Source: Glandiceps talaboti (lineage: Eukaryota > Hemichordata > Enteropneusta > Spengelidae). Taken from it: a stretch of 64,000 bases of DNA. Below the pieces are notes generated by a model, which searched no databases, was not told the DNA's origin, and was given only the letters and a program-made list of their open reading frames with translations. Location: positions 18,019,431 through 18,083,430 of the forward strand of contig NC_135564.1 in NCBI RefSeq assembly GCF_964340395.1, in the 5' to 3' direction. Made by a program: the position numbers and the translations under genes. Positions 1 to 46,027 of this stretch are shown here, in pieces. Every line of letters starts with the position of its first letter. Position 1 is the first letter of the stretch.

Positions 1-412
1 TGCCGTTCAATGTCATCATCGTCTCGAAAGTTATTAGTCAACAAGAAACCCAGATGTTTTTTCTTAGCAACAACCCCTAGTCTAACTCCCGGTATATTGA
101 AGGAATACGACTAATCTTAGTTTGAGCTAGAGTAACACACATACAATTGGTCTTCTTGCTGTTAAATAAAATGGCACGAGTCTCACCATAGGTTCTGCAT
201 ATATTAATCAGTTTCTGTGTTCCCTTGGCAGAAGGACTTATAAGACAAATATCATCTGCGTACATTAAATGATTTATGAAAATACCTCCAATATTACAAC
301 CTGTTTTCGAGTTACACAACAGAACACTTAAATAATCAACGTAAACATTAAAAAGCTTTGGGGATAATATCCCACCCTGTTTTACACCATTAGTGACTGT
401 AAAGCCATCAGA
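1..412 (-). mobile_element. LINE (non-LTR retrotransposon) reverse transcriptase fragment
   Basis: Reading the minus strand from about 412 down to the window edge gives reverse-transcriptase sequence. It contains the NGVKQGG...SPKLFNVYVD block, then the catalytic YADD motif (MYADDICLISPS) followed by the region that usually trails the active site. After a stop near 77-79 a second frame continues with KKHLGFLLTN and DDDDIER, typical of the strand after the palm in CR1/L2-like LINEs. A stop and a frame change therefore show a dead copy. The 5' side is cut off exactly at a (TG)n tract at about 425-490, so the element is 5'-truncated or was disrupted by the microsatellite. The rest of the element lies left of the window. 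The clade cannot be settled from this piece. Confidence 0.85.
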
Positions 413-420
413 AGTATGTG

Positions 421-424
<4 letters not shown>

Positions 425-492
<68 letters not shown>
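425..492. repeat. (TG)n microsatellite
   Basis: About 33 TG units abut the 5' end of the LINE fragment. On the minus strand it reads as His-Thr repeats that merge with the RT frame, which is an artefact. Confidence 0.95.
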
Positions 493-498
<6 letters not shown>

Positions 499-1396
499 AT
501 TTTCGGTATTGAGGCAATATCTTAAATGTACAAACTTCAGATTTCTTATAGTTTGACATAATTATTTTCCAATTACAAATGTGAAGGGTGTGTCATGTAT
601 GATAGCTAGAGCTAAGAATTTTGCATTCCAACAATTACTGTGTTTAGGAACGAAAATCAAAAGACTTTGCCTCTATTACGGAAGGTATTCATTTTTTAAA
701 AATCTAAAATCTTTTATTTTGTATTTTCAAAACATCTACAGCAAAGTTCATAAGAGAAGATTGTATAGACACTCAGCAGTAGCTTTCTCTCATTCCTGTT
801 GTTTCAAAATTATGAGGCGAATTATGTTGCTATGACAACCTTCATAAACAATTACTGTTGTTATAGATACTAAAGTCAACTTCGTTGCAAAAATATCGCA
901 TTTTACCATAATTTATGCCATTACAGTGTTTTCAACCTGTCATGAAGTATAGCTGCCGAAGTATAATTTTGCAGATTTCAGAAAGCGACGTTTATACTAT
1001 ATTAAATATTAGTAATTCATTGTTTATGGTGCGATTGCTAAAATAACCGTAAACGTGTATACGTGTGAACCAATCAAACCGACCGATCGCATGACACGTG
1101 TGTAAATCTGGTAACATTGTATCTATTTTCAATGTTTCACTCTGGACCCACCACCATCACGACTGCACTGGAACGTCATGTCTCGCCTCAGATGTAAACA
1201 CAGTTCTGCATCAGCAGTAATACTATAACCCGGTACTATTTTGCTCTTTACAGAATCTGTATGAACACAGCAAAGACCACAACCAACTGCAGGTTCCGCC
1301 ATAGTCATGATAGTGTGTACATATGTAGTCTACATGGTCTATGGTTCCGCTGAGAACATTGCGCGCGCTACAGGACAATGTTCGAACTGTACGGGC
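493..1396. other. Intergenic, no gene seen
   Basis: AT-rich sequence between the LINE fragment and the first promoter. Open frames here are short and have no recognisable product. Confidence 0.6.
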
Positions 1397-1412
1397 GCCA
1401 ATATATATAGAG
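1397..1412 (+). promoter_or_regulatory. Candidate TATA/CCAAT core promoter of the Ig/EGF receptor gene
   Basis: The stretch CCAATATATATAG lies about 90 bp upstream of the ATG at 1497. A start site about 30 bp downstream (around 1430-1440) would give a 5'UTR of roughly 60 nt. It would also exclude the upstream in-frame ATG at 1341, which supports the choice of 1497. Inferred from sequence only. Confidence 0.45.
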
Positions 1413-1496
1413 TTCGAATGCTCCGAGTACGTGTGTTGTCCGTTGGTCCGTGATAGTGACATCGATCTTGTAATTTTCGAATGGTTTCCTGTCAAA

Positions 1497-28210
<26,714 letters not shown>

Positions 28211-28297
28211 GAAACACAGTAGTGGCTGTCACCTAAGATTTGAATGTGGATTTCTATAATCTTGCCCAGTGCAAACATCTGGCAGCTAGGTCAATAA

Positions 28298-28791
28298 CAA
28301 TCTCATTAAAATCTGATGTGGGAAATCTGGCACCGTTTCTTTATTTACCGCCTACTTTTATTATCATTTTTTTTTTGTTTTGTTCTGTGAGCACCCAATA
28401 TCTACATCTGTCACAATACCATTGGTGTTCTCGGACAAGACGAGAGCACTGGATGAATTTACTCAACATATCTCAACGTATGAGAATGCGTAATGTGCAG
28501 AAACATACAGGTACAGTTCATCAGAACACTGATCTAAAAGAGCTCGAGTGCTGAGTGCAGGTGACAATGTTATCAATATTGTTTGATGGTTCTCTTTGTT
28601 TTAATTTTGAACATCAAATGTTTTATTGTAAGATGGATTCTGATTGGCTACATGTAAGTACGAGGTTTAGTACAAGAACACCTATGGTATTGTGTGAGAT
28701 GTAGGTATCAGATGCTTCAAGAACAAAAACAAATGACAATAAAATTAGGCGGTAAATAAAGAAATCACCACATTAGATTTTAATCAGATTG
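28298..28791. mobile_element. MITE family A, copy 2, in the receptor gene 3' flank
   Basis: A 494-bp element with inverted ends of roughly 90 bp (left CAATCTCATTAAAATCTGAT, shared CTTTATTTACCGCCTA block, right ATTTTAATCAGATTG). It is flanked by GGTCAATAA (28289-28297) and GGTCAGTAA (28792-28800), a 9-bp duplication with one mismatch. It starts 88 bp after the stop codon, so it is probably transcribed as 3'UTR. Confidence 0.8.
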
Positions 28792-29689
28792 GGTCAGTAA
28801 TAACTTTTGCAGAAGGATGAGTGAGACACAATGAAGGGTCAAGCAATATCATGTGTGGAAGATTGTAGTATTTATCAAAATACAAAAAAGAAGAATAAAG
28901 AAAAAGAGGACTTTTTGGTGCTTCTAACTTTTTACCACCGACAAATATAATTTTATCACCACGACCAGCATCATAAATGGACTTAATAAACGGATAACTT
29001 AACTGTTATTCCTGTGTATATAATAATAAATAGCAGAATCTATTATGTAAATAGAATAACATTAGAAAGTTTCTTTGGTTGATAAAAGTGACTTTGTAAA
29101 GTTTGAAGGAGTTAAATTAGAGAGTAAATCAGTTTTTAAGTTTTGTACAAAAGTAAAATGTGTGGATTGTTTCTTTCTGAGAGTATGCTAAGAAATAGCA
29201 TGTCTTACAACTATAGATTCTCTCACAGTCCTCGGAGCTAAAACCCAACTAAAAGGGTTGTTTTGTACGCATGTACCGATATTTACTGCATAATGTAATT
29301 GTACTTGAATATCCTTCTGTGCGTGTCCATCGACCACATAGGGATAACCGTTTGCTGACGTGTTATTGTGATGCTCCATGTTATTGCAAAGTCCCAAGCG
29401 ATGGGAGTAACATGGGAGTGGTTGCAGTAACACGTACACGTCAGTGAATGGTTAGCCCTATGTAGTCGATGAGGGCACTCAGTACAAGTATATGCAAGTA
29501 CAGTTATGTGGTAGATATCGGTACATACAAAACACCTGTTCCCGTCATGATACTCAAGAGACTGTTGAGTCTAGTCTTTTGTGGTGGTTGGGTATGTTAA
29601 CCTTTGACCTATGGCTATGCAAATATCATGACAATGCCGTGGCATATACATATGATATAGCAGTGTGCTATAGTTTGGGAACCAAAGTA

Positions 29690-29985
29690 CTACCACACCA
29701 GAAAGACTATAGAGTTTCAATTAGAATTAGATGGCATGATGTACTTTACATCTCGCGTTTTTGTTGCATATTACACAAACAAAATACAACCACTGATAAT
29801 GTGCTCTTACATGAAATGTTGAAATGTTATTTTCTCTCAGTGTGAAGACAAATAAATAGTTCTGTGTTTGAATCTCCCTTCTTTCATCTTACAAGAGATG
29901 TAATTTGTATTAAAAAATGTTAGACGTAAAACTCATTGTGCTGCCTAATTGAAACTCTATAGTCACTCTGGTTTGCCAGTAACAG
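29690..29985. mobile_element. Foldback / MITE-like element
   Basis: Inverted ends of about 30 bp: GACTATAGAGTTTCAATTAG at about 29,705 and its complement CTAATTGAAACTCTATAGTC at about 29,945. A target duplication is not clear. Confidence 0.6.
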
Positions 29986-31560
29986 AGGTGGGAATTCAGA
30001 TAAAATTTGCATTGATTTCCTTTGTACCACATTTTGATAGGAATCCCTATAAAAACAACTGAATCTCCCATCATAGGTAGATGTTACCTCCTTATTGCGA
30101 CTTTTTCATGTTTATTCTTTTCTCATAATTGAATGGGTTTTTTTTGACGACGCACTGCAAAATAGTTTACTCGCATCTACCTGATTTGCTTTCAGACATT
30201 GTCTTGGGGGCTGCCTTCTTCAGGCAGCCGAGAGACCGTAACATCTATTGACTCATCTAGGTATATCAATTTTGAGCAATTTCCAAATTCCAAACAACTT
30301 CTCCACAAACATCTAAGTTGCTGTATCAGTTATTCATGCACACAGACATACATGGAACAATTACATCATGCCAATAGATGTACTGAACTTTCCATACAGT
30401 TACAAAAGTACTGAGGTTTAGTACATGTATATCCCATCCAGACAATGGTTGGCAAGTTATCTTCAAATATCTGTACTCGTACATACGATATACCATTTAC
30501 TAAAACTGCTATGCATGCCTTGTAGCACTCCTGGACACCAAATTTGCTTCACTTCAGCAAATCATGATACCACTAAAATTTATGTATACATACATCCAAA
30601 ACAGAAGAGTGAAACAAAATTATACATGTTTATATTTTTCAGCATTCTTTTTATTGTACATATTACTTTACTCAAGTATAACAGTACAAAGAAATGACTT
30701 TACTTGATACAAAAGGTCTTTCCTTTCAGCAGGAAGTTTGCACTTAAATCTCAACAAATAAAGTGACTTTACAGTAACATTTTATCTATTGAATGTCTAG
30801 TTTCTCTAGATATATTTCAAATAACTTGCATATACATGTAGCATTCTTTCATTTTGAATGACGAAGGGTTACTGTAAAGTGACCTTTTTTCACCGTTGCC
30901 GACGTGCTTCATGAATGTCAGTGAACTTTAATGTGAGTGAGTTAGATAGTTCATAAGCTCCTTTGCATTTATACAGAATTGGTCACAATGTGTTGGAAGG
31001 TATATAAGGTTCAATATTTATTTCTCTATAATGTTCGAGAGTGCAGATGTTTCGGGAGCTGGTAGTAATAGGTTACTTTCCCCAACTAGAAAAGTCGATA
31101 CGTGGACACCTTTGTGAGTGTGGTCTTATCCCAGAGTTAGCATTACGAGGATTTGATGCGTTTCCTCGTAAACAAATGAAAGCAAATGTAAAATTACTTT
31201 TGTATAGTATAGCACAATTTATCTAGTTTTACATTCAACAGATTAACAAATCTAATATTTAAATAATTACAATTATGTCAACATCCAAATGTCTGCCTTT
31301 TGAACGTATTAAGTGGTAAGGCAGCGAGATAAATTATACCAAAAGTTTCTTATATTCATGCTTTTAGTTGACTACTGTTGGGAAATAATGTTATCAGGTC
31401 AAATTGCCATGAGGCAAAAGTCTTTCCTGTAGACAGATCTACATGATAGGGCTGTATTACATCTCAGCTTTTATATTGGTGATGTTAATCCTGTAATGAT
31501 GGAAATTTTCTTCATACTCCAAGTCTATATCTTGTGCAAATTTTTTGATGTTGGTTTAGT

Positions 31561-38300
<6,740 letters not shown>

Positions 38301-40140
38301 AATTTCTGCGAACAAGTTTATTTTCTAAATGTTATTCAAATTTGGAAACAAAAGTATTGTAAACTAACCCTTCTATGATAAATAATACCACTGCTAGTGT
38401 TTGTTAGAAACTCTGTAATTGATTACGAGAAAAAATGCAAGAGTTTAAAATTTATGTTCATACATTTTTACTGTGGCCTTTGAACCAGGACACATACCAA
38501 TCACCTTCTAAGGCAAACTTTAGTATTACAACTGTAACTGCAACATTAGCTGTACTCCACCTTAGATAAATCATTGTATGTTGACACTATTTTCACGAAA
38601 ACAGTGGAGAAATACCTAGAAAATATGCAGGGATGTACAACCCATATGAGATTCTCCACACTACATTCATAAAATATTTTCAAACATTGACAGCAACACT
38701 GTAGCCCTCATCCTCGGTCAAAACTTCACCCAGTGGAGACTTGCAGAGGTATACGAAATTATAGGCTAGTCTTGTATAAATTTGCATTTGCTCTGTAAAA
38801 TAACTAAATAACTAATTGACAACAGGATGGAATTACCCTCACATAATTGCTTTTCTAAGCTGTGTATGGATAATTAAAGTGAATGTTTCATGTTGTGCTC
38901 ATTACATTTCAAACAGAGAGGTTGCTTCTTTCTTGATTCAAATGTTGCTTAGTTCTATGTAAATCTTTATTCTTTTATTTAAAACATTGTGATACAAATA
39001 ATACTACAAGCATTTTTCTAGATTGTAACTTTGTTTATGACATCCTCTTTAAAAACCATGATTTACAGTTTCCTGTATGTACACTGAAAAACCTTGAGAA
39101 TATTCTGGTAAGTGAAACGTCCATAGCGACTGGAGTCATTTTAGTACAGTATGCTGTTAAAGTGTTTATGCAACTAACTACCTCGAGAACATTCTAGCGG
39201 GTCAAAACTTGAGTCATTCAAGGTTGGGGTTCGGGTGGTGGCCAATGAAAATTAAAACAGTACGACGTGTAATAACAAAGGTATTCATTTTCAGACAATA
39301 GATAGTGAAAATATTTAAATCTCACGTTATCATTGTCTTGGTTTAAAATTCATTATGCATGTAAAGGATTTCTTTGTGAGTTAGCACGTAATTGAAATTC
39401 TTCTGCGAAAACCTTCAATTTCTAAGAAAAATCATGTGCCACCTTATAAATAGCCGAACTCACACTGTTTCACTTTCATTAGGTGCAGAGCGGCATACCT
39501 AGCAACGCCTGAAGGAGGTCTAGTCACTAGTAACAAATGCGTTCACGTTCTTGCTTCCGTTGCGTTGGTGTGGAACATGAATAATTTGTATGATAGTCAG
39601 ATAAAGGAAGAATGGTACGGCTAAAAATTACGAACCGAGAAGACATTAATATATCGAGCATTTACGATAACTACGGTAATATGCTAGAGGTCAAAGTAAA
39701 ATATGATTGTTGAATCTATCAAATCAAAATGAAATGTAGAAAATTTGTATTTTTTAACAGATACCATTTTTTACCGGTCACGAAATCATGTGACTGGAGA
39801 TTCAAACAGGAAGTCGCTAAGAAACACTCCCCAAACTGGCCACGTGAAAAAATTGTAATCTGAAAATAAGGATCTACGTTCGTTAATTCCACTGGCCTCT
39901 TGGTAACATTGGAAAACCATCCAATGCAACCCCATTCGACCAGTTGAAGTTTTGCGGCTTCAGTATTATACTATAAAACCCTTTGTGAAGATAGCGTTAC
40001 AACATCGATAAAGCATGGCTGCCGCACATGTCTCGACCGGCTTTTTGAAAATCGGTGACATTTTTAACTAAATATTTGTACAATTTCTTACAGGTAACTT
40101 ACCTTGATTGTAGAAGATCACAAAAAATTACAAAAGTTGT
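38301..40140 (-). other. HSC70 5'UTR exon, UTR intron and leader
   Basis: On minus, TACAATCAAG/GTAAGT at 40,103/40,102 is a strong donor, and an acceptor CAG at 38,306-38,308 precedes a 5-nt leader (38,305-38,301) and the ATG. This gives a UTR intron of about 1.8 kb, as in known HSC70 genes. Two further heat-shock-like pairs (AGAATATTCT near 39,097; AGAACATTCT near 39,187) lie in this intron. No other gene seen in it. The cap site near 40,130 is a guess. Confidence 0.6.
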
Positions 40141-40159
40141 ACAAATGGTGAGCGAAAGG

Positions 40160-40320
40160 TCCTAATATTTGATCTCACGGTTTTACAGTGACCTAGTGTG
40201 GTCTTTCCCACTCTGATGTAGCACGCGGAATGGCTGTGACGTCGAAGGGAGTGACGTAGCTGAATATTACCATCGAAGAACGTTCGAGAACATTTGTCAC
40301 GTGATATAAATGACCAATCA
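40160..40320 (-). promoter_or_regulatory. HSC70 promoter with perfect heat-shock element and CRE-like sites
   Basis: At 40,277-40,291 three alternating pentamers AGAAC-GTTCG-AGAAC form a perfect 15-bp heat-shock element (nGAAnnTTCnnGAAn). Two CRE-like sites lie between it and the presumed start (TGACGTCG near 40,238; TGACGTAG near 40,251), and CCAAT occurs near 40,314. Binding by HSF and CREB/ATF is inferred from the motifs. Confidence 0.7.
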
Positions 40321-41409
40321 ATGATGTTGATACAGATCAGTAACCAATACAATCTCTCGTAACGAAAAGATATTCAATGGTCGATATCGTCATGATCGAT
40401 CATGTCACACATGTGTGATTCACATGTACATACCCGTGATTGGCCCAACTGTGTGGAGTTTAACCGTATTCCCGGGGGCGGCAACAGTGGCCAGTTCTGG
40501 TACAGTGCATGTGCAGTGGTAGGAGTGTACGTATGTGGCCAGTACTGAAAACCCCAGGCCCCATTTTAGACCCTCTTTGACCAAAAATCAATACCCCATT
40601 TTAGACGATTAATACAGGTTTTTAAAAGATGAAAGTTTAGCCCTATAAAATACATTTTCCTTACGCGTATACGAGGTAACAGTTTGGGGAAAGTGACGGC
40701 AGTAATATGATGTGGTAAAGGACAATGGACCACGTGTGGACCCCGTTTTAGACTCTTCAGCTCGAAGAAAACAGACCCCATATTAGACCAAACTCGGGCT
40801 AGAAAACACACCCAAACATTGCCAAATGGCGCGCAGCACATACATACGTATACTCAAATAAGGGGAGTAGCCACCCCGGAGCTATTCATGACATGATCAA
40901 GCCCTGATTTAAGTACAAAAAAAATCGTCATATGAGTAAGCCATCTTGACGGTTTAATCATACACGTGGACATACTATGCATGTACTTCCTTGCAGATAC
41001 TTCTCTGGGTTATAAAGTGACGCTGGCATCCCAACTAATTATAAGTGGTTTGATGTGAAAGTGAATCGAAGTTTCAAATTCACATTTCTCAGTATAAATT
41101 TTAAACTTTCTGTCCTAACAAAAAAGCAATATAATAAACAAAGTATTTATATATATATAATATACATAATTTAAAACATTCAACTTTATTTCTCATATGT
41201 GTGTAAGCTGTCATAAGTTGTCATGGTGATAGGCATCTAACTTTCTCCTCAGATCATTGTCATGTTTTCGACAGTAAAATCTAAAACGGAAATAAACACG
41301 TTTATTTCAATATGTAAAACGACTTTGAACTTGTTTTATTGACAATTTGAAGGGGGCGAGAGTCTACACATTGCACGATAGAGTGTTCGCAGGGTTGGAA
41401 ATACCGATT

Positions 41410-41461
<52 letters not shown>

Positions 41462-42562
41462 ACACACACACACACACACACACCCTTGCATTATTGACAT
41501 TTTGCGAATTCAAAAAATCAATGGTGCTGTATGTTTACATTTAATTTATATGCACGATATGAATTTTGGAATTTTATATATATTAGCGACAATCGTGCAG
41601 TCATTCCGTCGTCTTTGTACGTACGTCAGTTTTCAAAAGTGCAATTTTTGGTCTGCACTGCGATGCACGATGACAATAGGCATTTTTCAATTAAAAGCAT
41701 ATTCGAAAATACCTCACTGTCGATTAAAATACAGCAAGAAATCCTGATTTCTTGCACAATCAGGAATATTTTCCGATCGGCAAAATTATTTTTTAGAAAA
41801 AATATATGCATACGTACTTTCGAATTGGATAGACAAGTTTTAACATGGCAGGTACCATTGGTTTATACTGTATGGATTAAAAACTATTCAGATAAATACT
41901 CTTCCAAAGAAAAAATACCCAGGACAACCTATATCCGACCCCTGGCTTTCTTGTAAGTCTTTGAGGGTAGATAGCATACGCTTGTTTCCACGTGTGCCAT
42001 GTGGTAGACTTTACGTGCACCTGAGTGTTGAAATTATCTCGAATGGATAATTATCCCAAACCGTGGTAAACGGGATACATTTATAACTACCGGTCAGATA
42101 TACTATTACTAGTACTCCTCAGAGGTGTAGATGTTGTAAGTGTTAATCCTTTCGGCGTTTTTTTCCTGTAGGCTGTAGGCCTAACTTGTGATATTACAAA
42201 TAAGCCAAAGCAGGACTATTCAACATGTTACAATAGTAATATTGACCTGCAATACTTTCACAGTAGGACAAAGCTAACAATGCTTGATTGAATGAGCACA
42301 TTTATTAATACAGCGATAGTTTAAGGGAGCATTCAGTTATTACAAGGGGAGGGCGGAGAATGCGGGTGGGGTACCGGGTGGTCACTTCTTGTGAATTAAT
42401 TGTCAGGTGCGATGTGGAGAGGGAAGTCAAAGTGATAAGGGGGACCATGGTTTAGGGAAAGGAAATTGAGGGAGGGTCATTTTTTAGCATGACGGAATCG
42501 GGAAGGGTAATATTTTATGCAGCAGCCCGGGCCCGATTTCCCCCAGCCCTCCCCCTTGAAAT

Positions 42563-42622
<60 letters not shown>

Positions 42623-42638
42623 CATACAAAATACTTCC
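40321..42638. other. Intergenic between HSC70 promoter and the transposon
   Basis: No gene recognised. It holds CA microsatellites at about 41,412-41,482 and 42,563-42,620. Low-complexity and short open frames only. Confidence 0.6.
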
Positions 42639-42647
42639 AGTGCATTG
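42639..42647. repeat. Left target-site duplication AGTGCATTG
   Basis: Nine bases immediately outside the left inverted repeat, identical to 56,860-56,868. Confidence 0.9.
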
Positions 42648-42774
42648 ACGAGTATAAAGTTGGCGTCAGATTCAGATTCAGATTCAGCTAACGTCATATT
42701 GAGCGTCAGATTCAGCGTCAGATAGCGTCAGATCCGAAGACACCCGACGGACTCAATCAAACCTGAATTAATAC
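42648..42774 (+). repeat. Left terminal inverted repeat
   Basis: Contains repeated GTCAGATTCAG blocks and GATCCGAAGACACCCGACGG. Pairs with 56,733-56,859. Confidence 0.9.
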
Positions 42775-43095
42775 AGGGGACAGATTGCGGCTCCACAAGC
42801 TTTTGATGGAAGTTGGGATGTCTCTGCTTTTACAATTTTTATTTGGGGAAAACACGTGAAATAGAGTTGAAATACACCGAGACATTGATAGCCCCAAGTT
42901 CAGCCACGTTGGTTGATACATTTTGCCAATAGTGTACGTGGCATCAGTAAAGGTGTCAGAAAAAGTTAAGTTTACATACGTAATATGTTGCTATTTTTAA
43001 AAATTTAAATTCAAAATTTAAAAATTGTGCAAGCAGAGACATTCCTCCTTCCATCAAAAGGTTGTGAAGTGGAATCTTTCCCTGTAGTCTCAACA
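42775..43095. mobile_element. Nested foldback/MITE inside the left end of the transposon
   Basis: About 320 bp absent from the right end, where only about 6 nt separate the TIR from the array. It has inverted ends of about 50 bp: CTTTTGATGGAAG with ATGTCTCTGC on the left, GCAGAGACAT with CTTCCATCAAAAG on the right. It must have inserted after, or in only one arm of, the large element. Confidence 0.75.
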
Positions 43096-43098
43096 GTT

Positions 43099-43420
43099 AT
43101 GGAGCGTAATCCACGTCAAAAGTCGAACTCGTCAAGTGATAAGTCAGGTACATCAAGTGACAGGTCAGGTACATCAAGTGACAAGTCAGGTACATCAAAT
43201 GACAAGCCAGGAACGTCAATTGACAAGTCAGGAACGTCAAGTGATAAGTCAGGTCCGTCAATTGACAAGTTAGGAACGTCAAGTGATAAGTCAGGTCCGT
43301 CAATTGACAAGTCAGGAACGTCAAGTGATAAGTCAGGTCCGTCAATTGACAAGTCAGGAACGTCAAGTGATAAGTCAGGTCCGTCAATTGACAAGTCAGG
43401 AACATCAAGTGATAAGTCAA
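43099..43420 (+). repeat. Left subterminal 21/42-bp tandem array
   Basis: Starts ATGGAGCGTAATCCACGTCA, then 7-residue units when translated (SDKSGTS, SDKSGPSIDK alternating). Unit 21 bp, arranged as a 42-bp dimer in the right-hand part. The same array, inverted, lies at the other end. It may be a transposase-binding subterminal repeat or an encoded low-complexity peptide. Confidence 0.85.
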
Positions 43421-44306
43421 TTTGTACGGACGTTGTATCATTTTTGGCAATTGATAATTCAATGTGGACAGTTGACAATTCATAGCGTGCAGTTAAATCA
43501 AAGCGTACGTTGAAGTTTGCACAAAGCACCCCAGCTTGCTTGGAAGTGAATACACGTCAACTGACGACTACTTTACAGAACGCATTTGGAAATCGTAATA
43601 CCAATGTCTACAAAGCTAGGTATGCTCGTGACAAGTTATATGACCTAGGTCATGACCCGGAAAAAAAACATTACCCGTCTTGTGTGCGCTCGCACATCTT
43701 TGCCAGTTTAGGCATTTTGCGGAATTACTTCAAAACGATGTTGAAGTAGTAGGCCGAGTTCAAAGTCGTGTATGTCTACTGTGTCAGTTGAATGCCATAG
43801 GTATGTGTAATAACGAAGTTGTCCAACTCATTCAAGAATACCATGGCCAACGAACTGTATCATTCCACACTGATTTCAAGCCGACTCAGGACTATTAACT
43901 GATGAAGAATTAGACGAGAAAATCCGTGAAATACAAAGAGATTTTCCTAACTGTGAGGTGTGGCTGTAGACGAATGATTGGTTTTCTTCGCTCGAGAAAT
44001 CTTCGTGTACAACAAAGAAGGGTTAGAGATGCCACAGAGTTGATACGCATGTTGTTCTGATATGGGCACTTGAGGTACGTTCAGTACGCAGAAGCTTGCC
44101 ATATCACGTGCACTCACCTTTAGCTCTATGACACATTGATGGAAATCACAAACTTATTCGGTAAGTTTTAAAATATTACTTTATTGTTTATTGTGGAATT
44201 ATTTTTGATACATAGTTTTTATGGTTTTGTTGTGTCTTGATGATGATGATGATGATGATTAATTATTATTATAAACATAGAGAGAGAAAACATACAAACT
44301 GTGTTA

Positions 44307-44308
<2 letters not shown>

Positions 44309-44383
<75 letters not shown>
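44309..44383. repeat. (CT)n microsatellite in integrase intron
   Basis: About 37 CT units. Confidence 0.95.
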
Positions 44384-44386
<3 letters not shown>

Positions 44387-44524
44387 CTCTCTTGTCCTCT
44401 TACACACTCTAACTGTTCATTTAAATATATATATGTAAAGTGTATAATTATATTTATAATATACCTTGTGATATTGCTGCGCCATGATTCACTAGAATCA
44501 GTCACGTGATAGGAAAATAGAATG

Positions 44525-44546
44525 ACTATTTCCCTAGGGAAATAGT
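44525..44546. repeat. Perfect 22-bp palindrome
   Basis: ACTATTTCCCT followed by its exact complement AGGGAAATAGT. Confidence 0.9.
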
Positions 44547-44644
44547 TCCATCAGCTATTACATGGTCACATGACCATCGCAGGTCAAAATGGCAGCTTCT
44601 GATGATGTCGTCTGCCACTGCGAGTTCACAGCAAGAGGTATATT

Positions 44645-44842
44645 ACAAAACACATATTGCTTGGCCTATATTCGGGCTATAGCACCCGTTCATTATCCCC
44701 TCATGACTGTGAGTTACCAGAATCATATGCTATTTCCCTCGCCCTTCAGCCTCAGGAAATAGCATGTGATTCTGGTAACTCACAGTCTCCTTGGTGTAAT
44801 AAACTGGTGCTATAGCCCTCATGGCCAGGCAATATGTGTTCA
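44645..44842. mobile_element. Nested foldback element in integrase intron
   Basis: Inverted arms of about 90 bp: outer ACACATATTGCTTGGCC / GGCCAGGCAATATGTGT and inner GACTGTGAGTTACCAGAATC / GATTCTGGTAACTCACAGTC. The loop is short. Target duplication not clear. Confidence 0.75.
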
Positions 44843-44949
44843 ATATATATACATATATAGTGTGTGTATGTATTATTATTATTTAATATTTAATTATTAG
44901 CATTACTGAACAGAGGTTCACTTGTGCTATAACTTATGAGCATGGTGAA

Positions 44950-44952
<3 letters not shown>

Positions 44953-45001
<49 letters not shown>
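44953..45001. repeat. (TG)n microsatellite
   Basis: About 24 units in the integrase intron. Confidence 0.9.
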
Positions 45002-45005
<4 letters not shown>

Positions 45006-45520
45006 GACATAAAATTGAAAACTGACAGACTGATGGGCCTAGTATTTGGTGGTCAGGGTGTGTAGATTGCAAATTGTTCAAATGAAAATGGTCACAACAG
45101 AGATGTGAATTTTGGGTCAAAATATGTGATTCATGGTGTGGGAAAATGCCTTGACCAGGCCTAGAAATGAAAGGTTAGTTATTGTTTTATTAATGTCGTT
45201 TAAATCTGTTGTGGGCTACTTAACATCTCAATGTCAATGTGTCAATGCATAAAGTTTAACCTTGGTTTGCGGTTGCTTGGAAATTTTAGCACTGCTGAAT
45301 TAAATCATAGACACTGTCTATGATTAAAACAGGTGCATTCATGCTACAGACATGATAAATAGTCTTGCCCATGAATATCTGTCTGTCTGCCTATATGTGT
45401 GGTTGACTTAAATTTAAAGAAACTTAGAAGTCAAAAACATTGGGAAGAATATTTTGTAGTGATGATTTTAGTCACTTGTTAGCACAACTGAACAATTGCT
45501 AGTGCTATATCATGGTGTGG

Positions 45521-45625
<105 letters not shown>

Positions 45626-46027
45626 CTTGAATGCAAAAGCCGCCCAATTGATTGCCCTAGTATTTACATCTATTTGCCCTAGCATTTATATCTATATCAT
45701 GTATGCTAGTGGTGTTTTTGTGCAATATGTATTCTTGCTTAGCATTTATGATCCATTTTAGTGTTCCTTTACATAATTTTGAGTATTTCAATCAAGCCAT
45801 TATTGTGTTATATACTTATAGGTGGCGTTTTATTATTCATGGAGGAATTGATGGTTACTCCAGAAAAGTCATGTTTTTAAACTGTATGGGCCAGTGGTCT
45901 TTTAGCCTTTGCAAATTCCAGTGGTACAGTTGGAAGGGAGGTCTTCCTATCCACAGAACAAGTAAGTATAAATATATCTATACAACCCTGTTAGTGTTAG
46001 TGTGTTAATAAGACTACTTTGGGAAAC

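Larger units (their letters stand above)
28211..31560. other. Convergent intergenic region (3'UTRs), no further gene recognised
   Basis: The receptor gene ends at 28,210 and HSC70 at 31,561, tail to tail. The region holds a family A MITE (28,298-28,791), candidate poly(A) signals (AATAAA near 28,739; TTTATT on plus near 31,018 for the minus gene), a foldback element near 29.7-30.0 kb, and otherwise unrecognised AT-rich sequence. Open frames up to 117 codons show no family features. Confidence 0.55.

Noticed and set aside
1341-1496. Upstream in-frame ATG extending the receptor N-terminus
   Set aside because: It lies upstream of the probable TATA box and would bury the signal peptide about 52 residues inside the protein.
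29492-29845. 117-codon open frame between the receptor and HSC70
   Set aside because: No recognisable family and it runs into the foldback element.
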